DNA from: Mesostigma viride
Lineage: Eukaryota > Streptophyta > Mesostigmatophyceae > Mesostigmatales > Mesostigmataceae
Reading direction: 5' to 3'
Length of the DNA stretch: 64,000 nt
Assembly (NCBI GenBank): GCA_009746045.1
Contig: RPFO01000412.1
Span: 408,992 to 472,991, forward strand
Shown: positions 1 to 8,898 of the stretch, one piece after another
Layout of the letters: every line of letters starts with the position of its first letter
Numbering within the stretch: the first letter of the stretch is position 1
Program-made: the position numbers and the translations under genes
Notes under the pieces: model-generated
Told to the model about the DNA's origin: nothing
Seen by the model: the letters and a program-made list of their open reading frames with translations, nothing else
Databases searched by the model: none

Positions 1-712
1 CTGACCTGGCTAGATAGATAGAGGCTCTTGTACAGGAGCCACTGTTCTTTATCCCGTTGGATTTGGCCTACAAATGAGAAAGTTGTGGCCAGTTTTAGTA
101 ATCAGGGATTAGTACCTATGCCAAGTGGATCCTTATAGGCAGCTGACAAATCTGTCTATGTCAGCTGACCTATGACATGTCAGATGAGAATCTATGACAG
201 GACAGCTGACTGATTGACATGTACACTGTGCATGTCAGATGTGGCGCTGATATGTTCACGCCAGATTTACTTCATCATCATCAGATCACACATAGAGAGA
301 TCTTTTATTAAATAGTTAGATTACTGTGCAGCAGTTACAAGTTAAGACTGTACATCAGTTACAAGATAAGGCTGTACAGCAGTTACAAGATAAGATTTAT
401 TCTTGTCTAGATCTGATTGGTAGCCTGTACACTGACCTAACCTGATTGGTGGCCTGAGTATTACATGAGAATATTCCTAGGCACATTCCTAGCCAGCCAA
501 TCAGGTCATTCCAGTTTGCTGCCTGTGTTTTTTCCTCGAGTTAATAAAACAACTGAGGAGCCTTGCCAAAGGTACTCCTCACTATCATTCTGCCTCAAAC
601 TGAGTCTCTGTCTCTTTGCTTCCATCCTCCATAGCCTGTACCTGCAAGGACAGGCACATTTGGGTTCCAATCACAAGCATTGTAGAAGGCAAACCCATTA
701 GTTCTTTCAACA
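1..712 (+). repeat. LTR of the D-family element, lacking its first 33 bp
   Basis: This segment matches the two LTRs of element D (14458-15202 and 18701-19445) from LTR position 34 to its end at ...TTTCAACA. It is not followed by the primer-binding sequence TGGTATCGGAG that follows the 5' LTR of D, so it is either the 3' LTR of an element lying left of the window or a solo LTR. If so, GACTG at 713-717 would be its right target duplication. A small ORF at 465-701 recurs in all three LTR copies but has no coding features and is not called. Confidence 0.9.
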
Positions 713-1656
713 GACTGGTGCTTACTGGTTGACAGCCGGTCCTTCAGGGTTAGGTACACCCTCCTGGACAGGAGTTGGTGTGGAATGTCACTCCTACCAG
801 CTGAGAATCATGCCTGGCCCTCCCCATGGGGTTCAGAAGAGTCGCCAGGACTTAAGTCGACGCCTTTGGCCTCAAACAGTTAGGCCATGCAAGGGCAACC
901 CGAATGTTGGTTCTTACAGGTTGCTGTATATATGTTTTCTAGTGCTTGTATCCAACCTGTTGCTAATAAAGAGCCTGGTTGTGTGACCATGTGGAACATG
1001 GTTACCAGGGGGCCACATTCTGGGTTATATAATGCTTGAATAAAACATAATCATGTCATGTCATTCTCATGTTGTACCATGGTTGTACTGTTTCTCTTGT
1101 GTAAAGTTCCAGGTCACCTATAAACCTGGAGGTTGGGGTGGGGTTCAATTCCCCAGCAGAGCCACAGCCTGGCATGAGTGATTCCTGGGCTTAACACCCA
1201 GTGAAGACATGGGCTCCCCAAGGAGGCAGCATTTGCCTAGGTGCTACCTGTGTTCTTTGAGCAGAAGGGAAAGGTTGGCCAAGGCGGGCGCCATAAGAAC
1301 GGGCGCCTGTGATAACTGTGAAAGATCAGGAACTCACAATAGTACGTTCTTGGCATCCTGTAATCCCAGCCATTGGACTAGGTAATGTGCCTTGACTTTA
1401 CTCCAGCACCAAGTTCCCAAGGAAAGGTTGGGAGCTGACCAAGGGGTCAGGGGATAACCTGGGGTGACCTCTGATTCACTGGCCAGTACACCTAGCCTGG
1501 TCCAAGGGCAGATATGTTGTTACCCAAAGGAGGCAGGAACCTGGGCCCTCAAAGGTCTGATCAACCTCAAGGGACCAAGCGGTCTGTGGCTGAGTGGGCA
1601 CAAGCAAGGTTAGGTTTATTTCAAGCTGGTCCAGCTCCAAAAGAAGAAAGGGTTGG
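713..1656 (+). mobile_element. 3' untranslated part of copia-like element E, with T-arm-like motif and polypurine tract
   Basis: No convincing gene is present. The stretch reads as the region between pol and 3' LTR of a plus-strand copia-like element whose body lies left of the window. Evidence is the purine-rich tract AAAAGAAGAAAGGGTTGG (1639-1656) directly before an AGTT-starting LTR, as in element A. It also has a T-arm-like GGGGTTCAATTCCCC near 1139-1153, matching similar motifs in the 3' regions of A and B. A GGCGCC-containing pair near 1290 resembles one in B's 3' region near 13135. The LTR at 1-712 appears to be inserted in this element. Confidence 0.6.
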
Positions 1657-2284
1657 AGTTAGCATTTTGGGCAACCAATATGCTAAGTGGATGCAGTTTG
1701 GAAAGACCTTTCCAACGCCGTGCTGACCGCCTGAAACAGACAAGGGACAAGAAAGATATGAGGTCCCGAAGTCCTAGCCGTCCGTGGCCGACTGAGGTAC
1801 AGTCCTCTGGTGTAGTGGACAGGACACGTGGCAGGCCGTGCCTGCGCAGGCTTAGCCTGACTATCACGTGACTGTGGTCCACGTAGACCAGAAGAGCAGC
1901 AGCCTGTGACTGGTGGACTACAGGAACTGGCACAGGTCTGCAAGGATACTAGGCCTTGCAGGCTTGTGACAGGTCCTGTACTTCCTAGGTTGCAGAGTCT
2001 AGGCAAATCCAGTTCGTCCTGGCTCTGCACTGATGCCAGTGGACGTTGAGGATTTGCTTGCCTGCCTGCACGTGCCTCGTCACACCGATGGGAACGAGGA
2101 ACAACGCAAAGGATATAGCTTGGTCATGGGGGATGACCAGCTATCTTGGCAAGCACGAACCGAGGCTCACACATTGGTCGTGGCTTGGTGCACGGGTTAA
2201 AAGGTTGCTGCCTTTGCAACTTTGGCTCATCCCGTTGTGTGGCGCGAGAGACCAGGAACTCACAGTTCTGGCTGTTCGCTAACT
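1657..2284 (+). repeat. 3' LTR of copia-like element E (AGTT...AACT type)
   Basis: The 628-bp segment begins AGTTAGC right after a polypurine tract and ends GCTAACT, so its ends form the short inverted repeat AGTTAGC/GCTAACT. This follows the AGTT...AACT rule of elements A, B, C and G. Only one copy lies in the window, so the call rests on the purine tract and the terminal rule. The candidate right target duplication is TAATA (2285-2289). Confidence 0.6.
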
Positions 2285-2339
2285 TAATATAGCGAGGAGA
2301 TTTTAAACGGTCCACTGAAAAGGCGCGAATACCTCGCCG

Positions 2340-5008
2340 CTAGCGTGTACCCCGGATTTTGACCTGCAATTCGCAGGCGGGTACAGGTATGTACACCACG
2401 GCGCTACCTGAACCAAGTGGCTTGTCTACCACCAGTAGGATCTCGTAGACCCCGTCGGACTCGTCAAAACCAGGAGCGATTCGCCAGGACGGTCCGATTA
2501 TCAGCCTACCAGCCGTGCCCGGGCCATACACGAGACCGACCGCGTCCGACAAGAGTCTGTAGGGATGGCCGACGTCCAGGAGAGCCGGCGCGCCTTGCGT
2601 GAATTGGACCCGGAAATAGAAGGACGTGAGTGTTGTCGGCGACGGTATGACAGTGCCCGTTTCGTCACGGAAGCTCGCGACACCGTTCGGGCCCAGTTCC
2701 CAGAGCTCTGGCTGCATGTAGTCGTAGGCCACCGTTCGCATCCCGGTTATCGAGAATGGGATTCTATGGGCCTCGCGCTCGTCCGTGTAGACAGCCTCAT
2801 TGAGGTATGATGTCATGCCTACTTGAAACCCCCCGTCCCCATAAAACTTTGCCGTCGATGAGGACGTGGTGATGAGGGTGGAATGTGGATTAAAAGAAGC
2901 CGTTGGCATGAACGTCACAGTGAACAAGTGCGTTAGACCTCCTAGAGAAGGAGAGAATGGCGTCGGTAATTCGATGGATACAACGATCCATCTAGTCGAT
3001 CCACTTATCCAAGTTGCCGCGGAAAGCGTGCCTCCTTCCCAATCTGCGCCCTTTGTAATGGTGCTTACGGGGTTGGTATTACTTAGAGACGTTGAGTTAT
3101 AATACAAATCAACTGTGAATTTTTTTATGTGTGGGAGGTCTGGTAGTACCCCGTAGACAGCAACTGGGTACGTCGTGGGCGTATTCCCATAATTGTATGG
3201 CGGCAACTTTGCGACGGCGTGGATGATGTTATCTTTCGTTGTCAGAAGTTCTATGTAATAAAGGTTCGCCACCCCTGGAACAGGAGAGGAGAAGTAGTTA
3301 CGGCCCATGATCGAACAAATTAGCGATTGTGTGCCGCGGTGAGTGAGCCGCAGAGTGTTTCCAGATGTCGAGTAAAGGCCTGTTGAGTTCGAGTTACGTT
3401 AAATAGTGACGGAACCTTTTTGCCGCCTGAGGCAAATCGGTCCGTAACACTATTTTGCCCGGAATAACCACTTCCGAGCACCCAAGTTAATTCGGCCGAA
3501 TTAACTTGGGTGCTCGGAAGTGGTTATTCCGGGCAAAATAGTGTTCCGGCCCGATTTGCCTCAGGCGGCAAAAGGTTCCGACACTATTTAACGTAACTAA
3601 AACCCGTGCACCTTGGAGGTCAGGGGTTCGAATCCTCACTGAGGCAGCTCCGGCGCATTTAGTGGTGCGTGCTCAGCGGCCTAGGCGGATGTCTCGGGCT
3701 CTTCGTCCCCCTCCACGAGGCCAGGTTTTAGTTACGTTAAATAGTGACGGAACCTTTTTGCCGCCTGAGGCAAATCGGTCCGTAACACTATTTTGCCCGG
3801 AATAACCACTTCCGAGCACCCAAGTTAATTCGGCCGAATTAACTTGGGTGCTCGGAAGTGGTTATTCCGGGCAAAATAGTGTTACGGACCGATTTGCCTC
3901 AGGCGGCAAAAGGTTCCGGCACTATTTAACGTAACTAAAACCTGTGCACCTTGGAGGTCAGGGGTTCGAATCCTCACTGAGGCAGCTCCGGCGCATTTAG
4001 TGGTGCGTGCTCAGCGGCCTAGGCGGATGTCTCGGGCTCTTCGTCCCCCTCCACGAGGCCAGGTTTTAGTTACGTTAAATAGTGCCGGAACCTTTTGCCC
4101 ACTGAGGCGAATCGGGCCGGAACACTATTTTGCCCGGAATAACCACTTCCGAGCACCCAAGTTAATTCGGCCGAATTAACTTGGGTGCTCGGAAGTGGTT
4201 ATTCCGGGCAAAATAGTGTTCCGGCCCGATTTGCCTCAGTGGGCAAAAGGTTCCGGCACTGTTTAACCTAACTAAAGGTTCCGTCATTATTTAACGTAAC
4301 TAAAACCTGTGCACCTTGGAGGTCAGGGGTTCGAATCCTCACTGAGGCAGCTCCGGCGCATTTAGTGGTGCGTGCTCAGCGGCCTAGGCGGATGTCTCGG
4401 GCTCTTCGTCCCCCCTCCACGAGGCCAGGTTTTAGTTACGTTAAATAGTGCCGGAACCTTTTGCCCACTGAGGCAAATCAGGCCGGAACACTATTTTGCC
4501 CGGAATAACTACTTCCGAGCACCCAAGTTAATTCGGCCGAATTAACTTGGGTGCTCGGAAGTGGTTATTCCGGGCAAAATAGTGTTCCGGCCCGATTTGC
4601 CTCAGTGGGCAAAAGGTTCCGGCACTATTTAACGTAACTGTTCGTGGTCGTGAGCGAGATGAACTCGACATTGTTCGTATTGTCAATTACCTCGCACGTG
4701 TTGATAATCGTCTGTTGGGCACTGTCCAGATGAAAAACTAACCTCACCTGACCAGGCGCATACGGAGCTATGATCCCGGTCGGTGAGGCTGTGAAAATGC
4801 CTGCCGCGGAATTCACCAGCTTAGTCATACTGCTCAGACCAGTGGGAGCTGAGTAGGAGATGTATCGGTCAATTAAACCATCGGATCGTCTCCTAAACGC
4901 TATCCAGAAGATCGTCTTACTTGCCCACGTCGCGTCGAGTGTATACTCAGCGGCGATCTTCCGGTTTTGACATCCCGTTTCGTTTAAGTGGCCAGCCGGA
5001 GCGGCTGC
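2340..5008 (-). pseudogene. Virus-like beta-rich protein gene, split by a palindromic mini-element
   Basis: The longest piece (3308-2340) reads as a Ser/Thr/Gly/Tyr-rich, beta-strand-like protein with no membrane segment or enzymatic motif. Its frame is open upstream to 3386. On the other side of the inserted element it continues in frame from 4640 to 5008, once the 5-bp duplication GTTCG is counted once. The open frame is then limited by an in-frame TAA at 5009-5011. The only upstream Met is at 4828, so the true N-terminus may lie in the repeat-rich stretch beyond or be lost. Composition and orientation match the gene at 5701-7578, which suggests a structural or fibre-like protein of an integrated virus. 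This is inference; I do not recognise the family. The gene is clearly broken. Confidence 0.6.
3392..4639. mobile_element. Composite element: four palindromes separated by three tRNA-T-arm spacers, TSD GTTCG
   Basis: Four near-perfect palindromes (3392-3598, 3730-3936, 4068-4273, 4434-4639; about 207 bp each, centre TTCGGCCGAA) alternate with three copies of a ~131-bp spacer (3599-3729, 3937-4067, 4302-4433). Three palindromes start AGTTACGTTAAATAGTG and end with its reverse complement; the third ends with a diverged copy (4258-4273) followed by an extra partial terminus at 4274-4301. Spacers begin AAAACC, end GGTTTT and contain GGGGTTCGAATCCTC, like a tRNA T-arm. The whole array is flanked by one 5-bp duplication, GTTCG (3387-3391 and 4640-4644), and interrupts an otherwise continuous reading frame. 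It encodes nothing. AGTT...AACT ends and 5-bp duplications match the copia-like LTRs here, so a miniature LTR element with palindromic LTRs is the leading interpretation; a foldback DNA transposon is the alternative. Confidence 0.85.
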
Positions 5009-5090
5009 TTAGGTTTTAGCGGGCAAGTGTTCGAAGCGCGTCATTGGTGAATTACTCGGGAACTTGGGTTTCCCCGCGAAACTCCAACCG

Positions 5091-5400
5091 CACGTTCAGA
5101 TTTCCAAATCTCAAGTAAAGTTCGGCGCAACTTTCTGAACGGGGGCAGTTGACGAGCAGCATTCCTCCGGACGAATGAATTGCGTTCCATACTTGCGCAA
5201 AATTTTGAAAGGTAGCTTGCGTGCAGCCCTACTAAAATTTGCGCGCACGTTCAGATTTCCAAATCTCAAGTAAATTTCGGCGGAACATTCTGAACGGGGG
5301 TAGTTGGCGGGCAGCGTTCCTCCAGACGAATGAAATGCGTTCCATACTAGCGCAAAATTTTGAAAGGTAGCTTGCGTGCAGCCCTACTAAAATTTGCGCG
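5091..5400. repeat. Tandem duplication, two 155-bp units
   Basis: Two adjacent copies (5091-5245 and 5246-5400) begin CACGTTCAGATTTCC and end AAATTTGCGCG, differing at only a few positions. The array is non-coding and lies between two virus-like minus-strand genes, upstream of the broken one. Confidence 0.9.
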
Positions 5401-5590
5401 AAGTGTGGGACTGAAAATTCGTAACGGAAACTTTTTGGTAGTTGCCGTCACTTCCTCTTGTGCAAACGTGTGGGAGTGAAAATTCGTAACGGAAAATTTT
5501 TGGTAGTTGCCGTCACTTCATTTTGCGCGAGTGTTGGGCTGAAAATTCGTAACGGAAAATTTTTGGTAGTTGCCGTCACTTCCTTTGGTT
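5401..5590. repeat. Minisatellite, three ~64-bp units
   Basis: Three imperfect units share the core TGAAAATTCGTAACGGAAA followed by TTTTTGGTAGTTGCCGTCACTT, the last ending near 5590. They directly follow the 155-bp duplication. They are non-coding and may carry regulatory or replication signals of the virus-like island, but nothing in the sequence proves this. Confidence 0.85.
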
Positions 5591-5700
5591 CGACTGAAAA
5601 TTCGCTGAAATTCGCTGAATTCGTACCGTAGCCTAATTTTTAGTACCTCGAAGTGACGGGGCACCTAAAAATTTGCCCACAAGTACACTTGGCAGCGCGC

Positions 5701-7578
5701 TCACTGGGAAAAATTGTACAGCCGCTCCGGCGGGCCACTTGAACGAATTGTAATGTATAGCCCGATCTTCCCGTTCGTCTTGTCTATATTGATCCCACAA
5801 ACCGACCACCAGTTGTCGGCTGCTCCTTGGTTCCTCCAGCAGTTGTGACCGTCCGTGAAAGCGGGATGGTACTTTCCCGTTATGTCGTTGTGATCCGAGA
5901 GCGAGACGAACGCGGTTCCAGACGGGACGACCACTTCGAAACACAGGACAAACGGGCCGTCGATTTCCTGATCGCTAAACACCACGCACTTCTCGGGAGG
6001 CGAGGCATCGTCCGCTGCCAGCGCGTAAAAACTCGCGGGATTGGGCGTGTACTCATAACTATCGTGTGTCGGCTGCAGCGTTGTCACAGGGTCTCGCGAG
6101 AAGTGCAAGAGGCTGTGGAACGTCTCGGACGGTCCGCTTACCGTCACGGTTTCCTCGGTCAGGTTCGGAACGTCGCGAGGACACGAGAAGCGAGGTGTGA
6201 TTTGTACCGTCTCCTGCGACGACGACGGGAGGAGATAGTCCAAAAACCCCGCGCCGGTCACTGACCCAACAACGACCCCGTCCGCTACGATCTCGTAATT
6301 TGATGGCGTCTGCGTGCCGTCGCCCCATCCAGTGGTATTGTCTGCGTACATCTGCACGCCAATCCTCGCCGGTCTCGTCGTCGTGAAGTAATGGCTGGGT
6401 GTTCGAATCGCCGGGACGAGCGGGTCTGTTTTCACCATGCCGACAACTGCCATTTTTCGCTGGGTCGTCGACGTCGTCATCGTCGCGTCGTCGTATACCG
6501 TCACATCGGCCGACACAAGTTTCCCGTGATCCGCCGATGTCAACGCGCACGTAACCGCGTCCTCTCCGCGCAGTCCCCCGTCCGCGTCAAGCTGAAAACT
6601 ACCCGCAGCGTCGGTTAATGCGACATTGTCGACTTTCCATGAGATGGGCAGCTTCCGTTGGTAAGCCCATGGCGTCGTGTTCGTAATCCCAAGCGTAAGA
6701 GAAGGCACGCCACCATCGCCAACGACTACCCATGTCTGGTAAGGCGCGGTCGTTCTCCAGTAACTCGCGGTCGGCTGGTCGATCCGCCCTACGTCCCAGG
6801 CCGTTAACGGGGAGTACGTGCGCGTGATGTGGAGACTGTAGGGCATCCGCTGTATCCTATTCAGGTCTCTCGTAGTCGCGAACCCGATTTGTGAGTAGCT
6901 CATCAGTTTGCCGAAATAGGCGTAACCAGTGCTTCCAAAATGGGTGTCGTCGATGTAAGGACCGTCAACCGTCTGGCTCGCGTCGATCGGGTCGAGTGCG
7001 CCGAGAACCTGAACATTGTACACGCACTTCCCGCTGCTGCTGCCTCCGGTGACCGTGTAGGGGAGCCGAATACGGATGTCTTGGTTGTTCGAGACTGTGA
7101 AAGTGGTTCCTGGCGCGGAAAGGGTTCCGTCTTCATATTCTAACGTGAACATCGCAGTCGGATCAGGCAATGTCGTGTATCCTACGCCGTGCTGGTCAAA
7201 AAGCCAGTCGATTTGATCGCGTGTCAAAATACGATCCGCGACTATTTCAGACATGTTCGCATACTGATCCAGCAGCCATAGGGACGAAATCCGGATCCAG
7301 TCAGCAACTATTCCACCGTCGACCTCCAGCAGGCCACTCGACTCGCCCGTCGTAACCGCCGACCAATCCGAATAACTGTCGCCGAGTCGCAGTCTCGTCG
7401 GTGCGCCTGGGTACATGTATCGGACCCCGTTGATCGTCACGTGTCTGTCGAACGGATGAACCGCTAGCTGAAGAGCTTGTACGTCGCTTTCGACGTCCGT
7501 AATCCGCTCGTCTACACCATCTTCCACAATCCCAGTTGCGAGGTTAAAGCTGGACGGATTGGAGCTTACAACGACCAT
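5701..7578 (-). CDS. Virus-like beta-rich structural protein, 625 residues
   Basis: A long intact ORF starts at ATG 7576-7578. After a short N-terminal stretch with coiled-coil character (about residues 15-40) the product is Thr/Ser/Gly/Asp-rich and beta-strand-like, resembling fibre or surface proteins of large DNA viruses or polinton-like viruses in style only. There is no signal peptide, membrane segment or catalytic motif. It shares orientation and composition with the broken gene at 2340-5008, and faces the divergent gene at 7619 with only 40 bp between start codons. Such compactness contrasts with the surrounding host DNA. I do not recognise a specific family, so the viral origin is inference. 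Confidence 0.65.
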   Translation of the reverse strand: MVVVSSNPSSFNLATGIVEDGVDERITDVESDVQALQLAVHPFDRHVTINGVRYMYPGAPTRLRLGDSYSDWSAVTTGESSGLLEVDGGIVADWIRISSLWLLDQYANMSEIVADRILTRDQIDWLFDQHGVGYTTLPDPTAMFTLEYEDGTLSAPGTTFTVSNNQDIRIRLPYTVTGGSSSGKCVYNVQVLGALDPIDASQTVDGPYIDDTHFGSTGYAYFGKLMSYSQIGFATTRDLNRIQRMPYSLHITRTYSPLTAWDVGRIDQPTASYWRTTAPYQTWVVVGDGGVPSLTLGITNTTPWAYQRKLPISWKVDNVALTDAAGSFQLDADGGLRGEDAVTCALTSADHGKLVSADVTVYDDATMTTSTTQRKMAVVGMVKTDPLVPAIRTPSHYFTTTRPARIGVQMYADNTTGWGDGTQTPSNYEIVADGVVVGSVTGAGFLDYLLPSSSQETVQITPRFSCPRDVPNLTEETVTVSGPSETFHSLLHFSRDPVTTLQPTHDSYEYTPNPASFYALAADDASPPEKCVVFSDQEIDGPFVLCFEVVVPSGTAFVSLSDHNDITGKYHPAFTDGHNCWRNQGAADNWWSVCGINIDKTNGKIGLYITIRSSGPPERLYNFSQ

Positions 7579-7618
7579 CTCTTTATGAATAATATCTCAC
7601 ATTAAAACTATAGCTTCC
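7579..7618. promoter_or_regulatory. Short bidirectional promoter region between divergent virus-like genes
   Basis: Only 40 bp separate the divergent start codons at 7578 (minus) and 7619 (plus). The interval is AT-rich (ATGAATAATATCTCACATT and AAAACTATAG), unlike the GC-rich coding sequence on both sides. A shared promoter is the simplest reading. No specific viral promoter motif is claimed. Confidence 0.45.
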
Positions 7619-8131
7619 ATGGATCAGGTCCCAGACGCTCCAGATTCGCCAAAGACCCCCGTCGCGTCCGACACGGAACCTGCGCCACAGCAGGAACCAG
7701 TGAAGACTGTGGAGGTCCAAGCCCCTCCCGCGAAGGGCCGAAAGGGCCCTCGACTAACGGACGAACAGCGGGCGGCTCTCCGCGAGAAGATGCGGCCATA
7801 CCATAAAAAACGCAACGAGGAGCGCGCCAAGAAACGGCAGGAGGAGCGAGAAGCTGAAATTACTAAGCGGAAGGTGCTGGAGAAGGAACTCGAAATCCAA
7901 AGACAACGTCTGGTCGAGCTCGAGATGGAAGAAAAGCGAAATAAGTACCGCATCGAGCGACTGTTGGCCGCTGAAGAGGTGGCAATGACGCCGTCAGACA
8001 CGCCGCGCCCTCGCCGCGGTCGTAAGCCGAAATCCGAGATCGAACAAGAGGAACGCGAACGGGCCGCGAACCCAGTGCCGAGCGTGCGGACTACGACGCC
8101 TTATGAGTTAACGCCAAGCGCATTGGCGTGA
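7619..8131 (+). CDS. Charged coiled-coil protein, C-terminus replaced by LTR sequence
   Basis: The ORF has a Pro-rich acidic N-terminus (about residues 1-40) and a basic motif KGRKGPRLTDEQRAALREKM. A long Arg/Lys/Glu coiled-coil follows (about 60-125), then a basic RPRRGRKPK segment resembling a degenerate AT-hook. Nucleic-acid or scaffold binding is plausible but unproven. The LTR of element A starts at 8106, so the last residues and the stop are encoded by the LTR. The original C-terminus is therefore lost or unknown. It is the divergent partner of the 5701-7578 gene. Confidence 0.6.
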   Translation: MDQVPDAPDSPKTPVASDTEPAPQQEPVKTVEVQAPPAKGRKGPRLTDEQRAALREKMRPYHKKRNEERAKKRQEEREAEITKRKVLEKELEIQRQRLVELEMEEKRNKYRIERLLAAEEVAMTPSDTPRPRRGRKPKSEIEQEERERAANPVPSVRTTTPYELTPSALA

Positions 8132-8807
8132 TCCTAATTCGGCATATCTCTGCGATTCCAGCGGCACCGGAACGAGTTCATTCCGACAAGTATCAAGAAA
8201 GTTATGGCGTTCCGACTTCCCGGTCGCGCGCGAGCGCGAGCCGGCTGTTCTTCTAAGTCGGACGTGAATATTTGCCGACGACATATGGGGTCGACAGTAA
8301 TTCCTGGGCTGACAGGAATTAGGTGCTGTACCTACGACGGTATTGGATTAATACGTCGTACGCAGGAAATAGGAACCTTAACCTGTGGTCTGTTGGTACC
8401 GCAGGCCTAGTCCTGGACTTCTAGGTGCAGATGCAATAATCACTGTGGTGACTGTACTCTGTGGTCACTGTGCCTGTATGGAAGACCTACTGTATAGGAA
8501 CTGGGCGCTGTACAGGTAGTGAATACTGTACCGGGAGTGTTATTACTGAGCATACCTCTTAGGTTGCTCAGGACTAGCAAGCACAGTGCACAAGTATATA
8601 AGCAATAGGCCAGTGCCATTTGGGTAGATCTCTTGCGAGCCCGCCTCACGTGTTGTGCCTTGACTTGGCAAGCGCGTGTACAAGCCTCAAGTGTGTGAGC
8701 GCTGTAACATTATCCAATTTAACAAAGCTCCGTTTCCAACCATATTCACACATTGCTGCATTGCAACCATATTATCCTTCACATTGCGTTTGCTAGGAAA
8801 GTTAACT
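8106..8807 (+). repeat. 5' LTR of element A
   Basis: The 702-bp copy starts AGTTAACGCCAAGC and ends AAAGTTAACT, and matches 40341-41036. A TATATAAG box near 8596 lies about 200 bp from the end, a reasonable promoter position. The LTR truncates the coiled-coil gene on its left. Confidence 0.85.
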
Positions 8808-8898
8808 CAAATTACAATGAGTCTCAGCGGAACGGCCAGGAGGGTCGTTGCCGGTTGCGGTGTGCAGCGTTGACGACGAGGAGCTCGTCCGGTGGTGA
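8808..8898 (+). other. Leader sequence of element A between 5' LTR and leader ORF
   Basis: The interval begins CAAATTACAATGAG. Element B has a similar ATTACAAT a few bases after its 5' LTR (CGTATTACAAT, minus strand near 33510). This shared octamer could be part of the primer-binding region of the AGTT...AACT group, but no matching tRNA is recognised. Confidence 0.3.

Noticed and set aside
465-701. 78-residue ORF present three times (also 14955-15191 and 19198-19434)
   Set aside because: It lies inside the D-type LTR; recurrence follows from LTR copying, not from coding function.
3620-3660. Functional tRNA gene
   Set aside because: Only a T-arm-like part is convincing; D-arm and anticodon arm are not clear, so it is described as tRNA-like only.
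3392-4639. Strong hairpins as transcription terminators
   Set aside because: Arms of about 100 bp, target duplications and repeated occurrence show a mobile element.
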